64,000 nt of DNA from Onthophagus taurus (taxonomy: Eukaryota > Arthropoda > Insecta > Coleoptera > Scarabaeidae), in the NCBI RefSeq assembly GCF_036711975.1, contig NC_091972.1, forward strand, positions 38,941,001 through 39,005,000, written 5' to 3'. Shown piece after piece: positions 58,481-64,000 of this stretch (within the stretch, counting starts at the first letter, position 1; every line of letters begins with the position of its first letter). Position numbers and translations under genes: made by a program. The notes under the pieces are model-generated. The model did no database searches and was not told the origin of the DNA. It was given only the letters and a program-made list of their open reading frames with translations.

Positions 58481-59775
58481 TGGATAATGCTGCTCCGGTA
58501 TTTGTACTGTAATCTTGAATTTATCAGAATGATTACTTCCCTGAATTAAATTGACTGTGTTTAAGCAGTTTATTTCCGGTCCTTCATCTTCATCTGTAAT
58601 TTCCTCTTCTGTTTCTTCTCCGGTTTCTACTTGTTTAACATCTCGCTTCTTCTTGAAACATACCACCTCGACATGACCATCTCTACCACATCCTTTACAT
58701 TTTAAGTTCTTCTCCTTGCACACTGCAGCAAAATGGGTAGATTTTCCACATCGGAAACATTTCTTCTTTTCTCCACTCTTCTTCTCTTCTCTCTTCTGTG
58801 TATAATCTCTTTTATTTGTTTTGTAATTCTTAGTTTTATTAATGTAATTTAATCCTTTTGTTTCTTGTAATTCTCTGCTTTCTGATTTAGCTGCTTCAAT
58901 CGATAAAGCTAATTTAACAGCTTTGTCAAAACTTAAATTTATTCTAAAACAATAAGAAATAGACCTTTCGAACCCTATATTTTTGTAATTAGAAAAAAAT
59001 AAAGAATTTAATAAGCGAATAAAGTGGTTGTTTCCATTTAAAAAAATGAAAATTGTCATGATATCTCAAAATTTAAAACCGAAAAAATTTTTTTATCTAC
59101 ATCATCAAATTCTCTGTAAAAAAGTGTCCATATAATGTCTTAGTTATAATACTCCAGCTATAATAATAACCAAGATAATTGCGTTTGCTGGTTTTACGAT
59201 ATTTTCAATTTTAGCCTCTAGCAGAAAAACAAAAGACGATAGCGCTATGAGGTTTTCGGCATTAGCAGTTTCTCGAAAAACGAGATCATGACATGTAAGC
59301 TACTTTTTTTCTAACTCTTATAGTTTCCGACTTAGCCTACTCGGACATCGAATTTGAACCACCTGTACAGTCGCTTCAATTCAGCTTGAAAGCTTGAAAT
59401 AGATTCACCTTCTTGTTGTATCCTACATGTAAATTTGTGCTGTTCCGATATTTCACTATGTATCGGACACATGTGGTCTTGCAGTAATGTCTTCAATTCC
59501 TCGAATTTTTTTGTATTTGGTAGTTCTGGCGCTGTAAGACTTGTAAGTAGTTGGTACTGTTTTGGTGTATTTGCTTTTAGATTTCGTAGATCTAAATAAT
59601 TTTGTAATCGCTGTAAGTATGAATTAAATGTTTCGTTGGCTTTATCGTACGGTTGTAAATTACCTCCCTTTACATCAACAACTTCTTTTTGATTTGATAT
59701 CGTTGACGAAATGGTAGTTTGGTTTTCTTGTAACGTTTGTAAGATTTGCGTAATTTGTAATAATGTTTGTTCCAT
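58478..59775 (-). CDS. gag: Gypsy gag, interrupted
   Basis: The N-terminal part 59775-59332 begins MEQTLLQITQILQTLQENQ. The nucleocapsid part 59059-58478 has two Cys knuckles, CFRCGKSTHFAAVC and CKGCGRDGHVEVVC. Between them, about 58940-59330 is unrelated AT-rich sequence, partly similar to 31359-31410. It probably represents another insertion that split gag. Confidence 0.8.
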
Positions 59776-60013
59776 TTTGAAAATAGGATTTTGTATAGAA
59801 TTTAGGATACGCCTAGCGGGCTATCAAGGCGTTTTGGGAATGTAGCGGCCCTTGATCGAAAGGTAAAAACGTAAAAGTTCACTCGGGAATTGGAACGCTT
59901 CCGTATCATAACCTCAATTGTAATGGTTGTAAGATTTGCGTAATTTGTAGTGTAATTTGTATGTGCTCACCACTGTATTGCGGTTCGAATGTTCGCCTCG
60001 TCGCCGTCGCCAC

Positions 60014-60155
60014 TGTTTTATATGTATTTAATAATAAACTTACTTTAATAATTATGATTTATTCGTAACTGTTATACAAGTAAATTTGCGAATCGTTAAC
60101 TGTCGAAAAACATATTACCAACCCACGAATGTCAAAATTCTCCAGATATATAACA
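60014..60155 (-). repeat. 5' LTR of the gypsy element
   Basis: 142 bp, paired with 55357-55498, with 4 differences. It is followed inward by GTGGCGACGGCGACG, where the primer-binding site would lie; the primer tRNA is not assigned. Confidence 0.88.
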
Positions 60156-60166
60156 ATAACAATATA

Positions 60167-62592
60167 CAGGATGGTTCAGTTTTTAATCGGGAAACTTTAC
60201 TAGGACGTAGTACTTGCCAAAATAACACACGTTTTTTATATAAACATAGGGTCGCAACTCTTTTGTTTTCGAGCTATGAGCGATCAAAGTTGAGCTAAAA
60301 ATTTACATTTTATTATTTATTTCGGCTATAAGTAAACCGAAGAATTTGAAATTTGGTATGTATTTACTACTGGTTAACATCTTGTTTTCTAGCATACCTT
60401 AAGCTTCCCTAGCGCCCTCTAAGGGGATGAAATTCACCACCCCCTTGGTTCTTTTTAGAAGAACTTTTTAACGCCATGGAGTATTAACATAAAAAAATAT
60501 TGGTTATAAAGCTCATTCTTTAATGGTACTTTTTTGTCTCTTTAGTTTTTTTCCTAAAATTGATAGTTTTTGTGTAAAAAAATGGAATGTCGTGCCATGT
60601 ACCGCCATGCTTAGCTAAAATTACTCTAAAAGTTGGCTTTGATTTTCAAAAAACAATTTATGTTTGTATTGAGACGAGCTGTTAGTTACGTTAAATCCTC
60701 TTAATTGTTGACAATTATTGAAAATATTTCTTGATTGTTATTAAGTAAAAGTATCATTATTTTTTTATTGTTGATCATTGTTTAAAAAACTACGAAAAAT
60801 TGATCATGCCACGATTATTTTCGACAGAAGAATACGCAGACATTCATTTTATTTATGGTTTTTGTGATGGAAATGCGGAAGCGGCATCTAGAGAATACGC
60901 TAGAAGGTTTCCGAATAGAAGATGTCCTGATCCTCAGGTATTTATCAATACACATCAACGTTTTCGACAATATAGTTTAAATACCCAGCAAGTACGAAAT
61001 AATCAAAATAACAGAAACCAAAGAGCAATTTTAAACCTTTTTGATAATGACAGCACATTAAGCAGTCGCATAGCTGCTAGACTACTTCAAGCTCAAAATT
61101 TACGAGTCTCAAGAAGTACAATTTTACGAACTCTGAAGAAGGACCACAGGAAACCCTATCGTTTTCAACCTGTACAAAATTTAAGACCTGAAGATGGTCC
61201 TAAAAGAGTAACTTTCTGTAGGTGGCCAAAATTTTTGTAAGAAGATTTTGTGGACAGATGAAGCCACGTTTACAAGAAGGGGTGTCGTAAATTACCATAA
61301 CTTACATAGTTGGGAGCATGAAAATCCAAACAGAGTTTAGTTTTAATGTGTGGATGGGTGTCATTAATAATAACCTCTGTGGGCCTTATTTTTTGCCACC
61401 TCGTTTGAACGCAACGATGTTTTTAAATTTTTTGCAAAACGATTTGGCGGAATGTTTATCGGACGTTCCTCTAGGTGATCTGGAGCAACATTGGCTTCAG
61501 ATGGATACGTGCATGGTGTAACGCACGTTATGGACATAGACGGATAGGACGACTAGGTCCTGTCAATTATCAAGAGGCAAACCGAGGTCCCGTTGCCTGG
61601 CCACCAAGGTCTCCTGATCTTAACGTTTTAGATTTTTTTGTGTGGGGCTATATGAAAAATCTAGTTTACGCCGCTCCAATAAACACTCGGGAAGAACTGT
61701 TGGGAAAAATAAAAGACGCTGCTAACACTTTAAGGAACAATCCGTTTCAAATATTAGCAGCAGTTAATTCTGTTGTTACAAGATGCCAAAAATGCATTGA
61801 TAACAATGGCATGCATTTTGAACAATTTTTAAATTAATTGTGTTTATTTTTGTAATGAGTTTTTTTGATAAACTTGTTTCATTTGGATTCTTAATTAGTT
61901 TTCTGTTTGTTTTTTAACATTTTTCTCTTGTAATTTCCATTTTTTTAGTATACTATTTAATTTATTATTAAATGTTACTTATCTTTTGAATGATTATTTT
62001 AACTTAAATTTAATTAAATTTTTTATTACTTTAATGAGAAAACAAGTCAAGAGACGAAATCGTAAATAATTTGTGTTATTGTGTTAGCCCAAAATCCTGG
62101 TAAGTTTCCATAGCCAACTTAAAATTTTGTTTTTTATTTGTAGGTAGCGCTTTGCCGCGCAATGTAACATATTTTATTTTTTTACGCAAAAACTATCAAT
62201 TTTAAGAGAAAAACTAAAGAGACAAAAAAGAACCACTAAAGAATGAGCTGTACAACCCATATTTTTCTATGTTAATATTGCATTGCGTTAAAAAGTTCTT
62301 CTAAAAAGAACCAAGGGGGTGGTGAATTTCATCCCCTTAGAGGGCGCTAGGGAAGCTTAAGGTATGCTAGAAAACAAGATGTTAACCAGTAGTAAATACA
62401 TACCAAATTTCAAATTCTTCGGTTTACTTATAGCCGAAATAAATAATAAAATGTAAATTTTTAGCTCAACTTTGATCGCTCATAGCTCGAAAACAAAAGC
62501 GTTGCGACCCTATGTTTATGTAAAAAACTTGTGTTATTTTGGCAAGTACTACTTCCTAGTAAAGTTTCCCGATTAAAAACTGAACCACCCTG
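60167..62592 (+). mobile_element. Mariner-like transposon with about 415-bp inverted repeats
   Basis: The ends CAGGATGGTTCAGTTTTTAA and, inverted, CAGGGTGGTTCAGTTTTTAA are flanked by TA (60165-60166 and 62593-62594). The inverted repeats run about 60167-60583 and 62176-62592. That is unusually long for mariner, with few differences. The 2426-bp element encodes a broken transposase at 60806-61837. It sits 5 bp outside the gypsy target repeat. Confidence 0.9.
60806..61837 (+). pseudogene. Mariner-like transposase with DUF4817-type N-terminus, frameshifted
   Basis: The N-terminal helix-turn-helix region MPRLFSTEEYADIHFIYGFC and a second DNA-binding segment (SSRIAARLL, VSRSTILRTL) lie in 60806-61240. 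The catalytic domain is spread over three frames: ILWTDEATF (61245-61272), FNVWMGV and LQMDTCMV (61318-61521), and WPPRSPDLNVLDFFVWGYMK (61600-61660) to a C-terminus at 61837. Two or more frameshifts plus a stop. Three Asp-type catalytic positions are recognisable. Confidence 0.85.
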
Positions 62593-62683
62593 TATATTAC
62601 ATAAACGTTTCAAATGATTTAATACTTTATTATCTAGTGCTGTAAAATTTGGTGACTGAATCACACCAAGTTAAAATCACGTA

Positions 62684-62801
62684 GTCAGGATGGCCGAGCG
62701 GTCTAAGGCGCCAGACTCAAGGTTAACCTTGCCCGTTTCATACGGGTTTTCGAGCGTTCTGGTCCTCTCTGAGGGCGTGGGTTCGAATCCCACTTCTGAC
62801 A
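62684..62801 (+). tRNA. tRNA-Leu(CAA) with intron
   Basis: Same 118-bp gene as 52369-52486 but on the plus strand, identical across exons and intron. The intron follows the base 3' to the CAA anticodon. Class-II variable arm. A T run (TGTTTTTTG) close downstream could serve as an RNA polymerase III terminator. Confidence 0.95.
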
Positions 62802-64000
62802 TACATGTTTTTTGCAATACTTAACTAATTAATTAATTAATATTAACTATCCCTTATTATGGCCTCTCAAATTAAAACTTTTTTTGTTATTTTTATCAAC
62901 ATCTCAACTAGACAAAATCCAATTAAACCCTATGTATACAAAATTGTTCTTCAACTAATGAAATATTGAATCCCAGACCGTACCGTACCGTCCTTAACTA
63001 TGCAACCGTTAATTCCACTTAAATATTCATGTGTGGTACAGGCAGGGGTATTCGCGAACGACCGCAAAGCCGGCAATTACAGTCCTATTCGCCCTCCGGT
63101 GTTGAATAGCCATCTAATTGAGCACCAAAGTATACACACACGTGCGTGCCACCTATACATTATAAAAACAAATTGAACGGTTCGTCGCACGTATCCTATA
63201 TACATACATAGCATGAGTGTATGCGTATGTTATGATGTGACCCTTGAGATGTTAGTTACAGGGAATTTTCAAGGACAAGAGCAAATATCAAACGCTTACG
63301 AGGATGTCCTATTGCCAATGTCGATTGAAGTTGGTGTTTGCGAGTATATTCAAGCAATTCGGGTGGAAGCACGTAGCTCTTTTATTGGATCGATCGGATT
63401 TATTTTCACTTACAGTTGGTGAGTGATTATTCGATCAAATAAATAATACAAATGTTTCAGAACTCAATTGATTAACTTAATCTTTATTTATTTCTAATTT
63501 TTGGAGTGATGAAAATTAGAAATGAGTAACTTTACTGTAGTAGTATTTGAAAAGGGAACAAGTAAAGTTATTAATTTATTACTAACTCGAAGTAATAAAT
63601 TCTATAAACTTTGTAAATGTAAACGAATATGGTCTGGTAACGATGTTAAGGGAATTTGAGTTACAACTTTGGTACAACAAGTTGGGATCCATTAGTAATA
63701 TTAATTTAGAAAAACCCAATGTGGTCCTAAACGGATTAAATTATATATTTATATCTTTTTTACGTCATACTCACAGACTTTCAGTATTGATGAAGTAATT
63801 TTACAACTTTAGAAATGGATTTTGCGAGTTCTGGGTCTCTTTATACATATATGTGCTGTTTCGCAATATTAAAATGTTTACATAGAAAGCTCGAGCACCC
63901 GAGAAGAGCGCCCTATTTCCCAGTAAAGCATCTACATATTCAACAATAATAAAATTCTTTACTCCCTTCTTAGGGATGAAATCGAAAGAGTATTACGCTG
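62802..64000. other. No gene recognised (within the Gyc76C-type intron 3)
   Basis: AT-rich DNA with TTAATTAATTAATTAATATT near 62826-62845. The 69-codon frame at 63213-63422 has no recognisable domain. Nothing resembling the next Gyc76C exon was found. Confidence 0.45.

Larger units (their letters stand above)
55357..60155 (-). mobile_element. Ty3/gypsy LTR retrotransposon (complete ends)
   Basis: A 4.8-kb element on the minus strand with 142-bp LTRs (55357-55498 and 60014-60155). The LTRs begin TGTTATATATCTGG and end in AACA on the minus strand. The 5-bp target repeat is ATAAC (55352-55356 and 60156-60160). The two LTRs differ at 4 positions. Gag, protease, RT, RNase H and integrase follow in Ty3/gypsy order, but the frames are broken. 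Type resembles Mag-like (K02A2.6-like) gypsy elements. Confidence 0.92.

Noticed and set aside
63213-63422. 69-codon frame near the right end
   Set aside because: No homology to Gyc76C or any family I recognise, and no clear splice context.

Overview
The window looks like insect nuclear DNA, probably from a beetle. It is AT-rich, has split genes with short introns and GT..AG sites, carries two intron-containing tRNA-Leu(CAA) genes, and is packed with insect-type transposons. I placed it by protein resemblance only, so the order-level assignment is tentative.

Host genes fall in two blocks. About 2.9-28.2 kb is a cluster of four carboxylesterase genes (EstA and EstB on minus, Est3 on plus, Est4 on minus). 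EstA and EstB are near-identical products of a tandem segmental duplication: unit A runs from about 81 to 6227 and unit B from about 6228 to 15446. All four predicted proteins are 539-542 aa, keep the Ser-Glu-His triad, show no evident signal peptide, and end in Ser-Lys-Leu, the canonical peroxisomal targeting signal. From 40.3 kb onward runs the 5' part of a receptor guanylate cyclase gene of the Gyc76C type. Its first three coding exons lie at 40258-40541, 47008-47173 and 52246-52317, and the gene continues beyond the window. Its introns hold most of the right half's mobile DNA and two identical, oppositely oriented tRNA-Leu(CAA) genes.

Most of the rest is mobile or repetitive DNA, and many insertions can be bounded to the base by their target duplications. 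They are: a hAT copy inside a non-LTR element (7571-10291); a 3.0-kb hAT-type element filled with a 363-bp dimeric satellite (14993-18002); a TA-flanked MITE (22562-23089); an I-like retrotransposon nested in another non-LTR element (23643-24334); a mariner relative (32795-34300); a Ginger-type element nested in a non-LTR reverse transcriptase with TSD TATA (36327-38694); a DUF659 hAT (41647-43306) followed by a 354-bp satellite; a Penelope-like element with GIY-YIG endonuclease (48887-51178) that itself hosts a 265-bp MITE; a complete Ty3/gypsy element with 142-bp LTRs (55357-60155); and a mariner-like element with about 415-bp inverted repeats (60167-62592).

The observations most worth follow-up are the shared -SKL termini of the esterases, the altered oxyanion-hole motifs in three of them, the cluster of EstA/EstB differences in one exon segment, the satellite-bearing hAT element that sits at the duplication breakpoint, the near-intact Ginger integrase with a substituted catalytic Asp, and an unrecognised decayed coding stretch at 21.5-22.4 kb.
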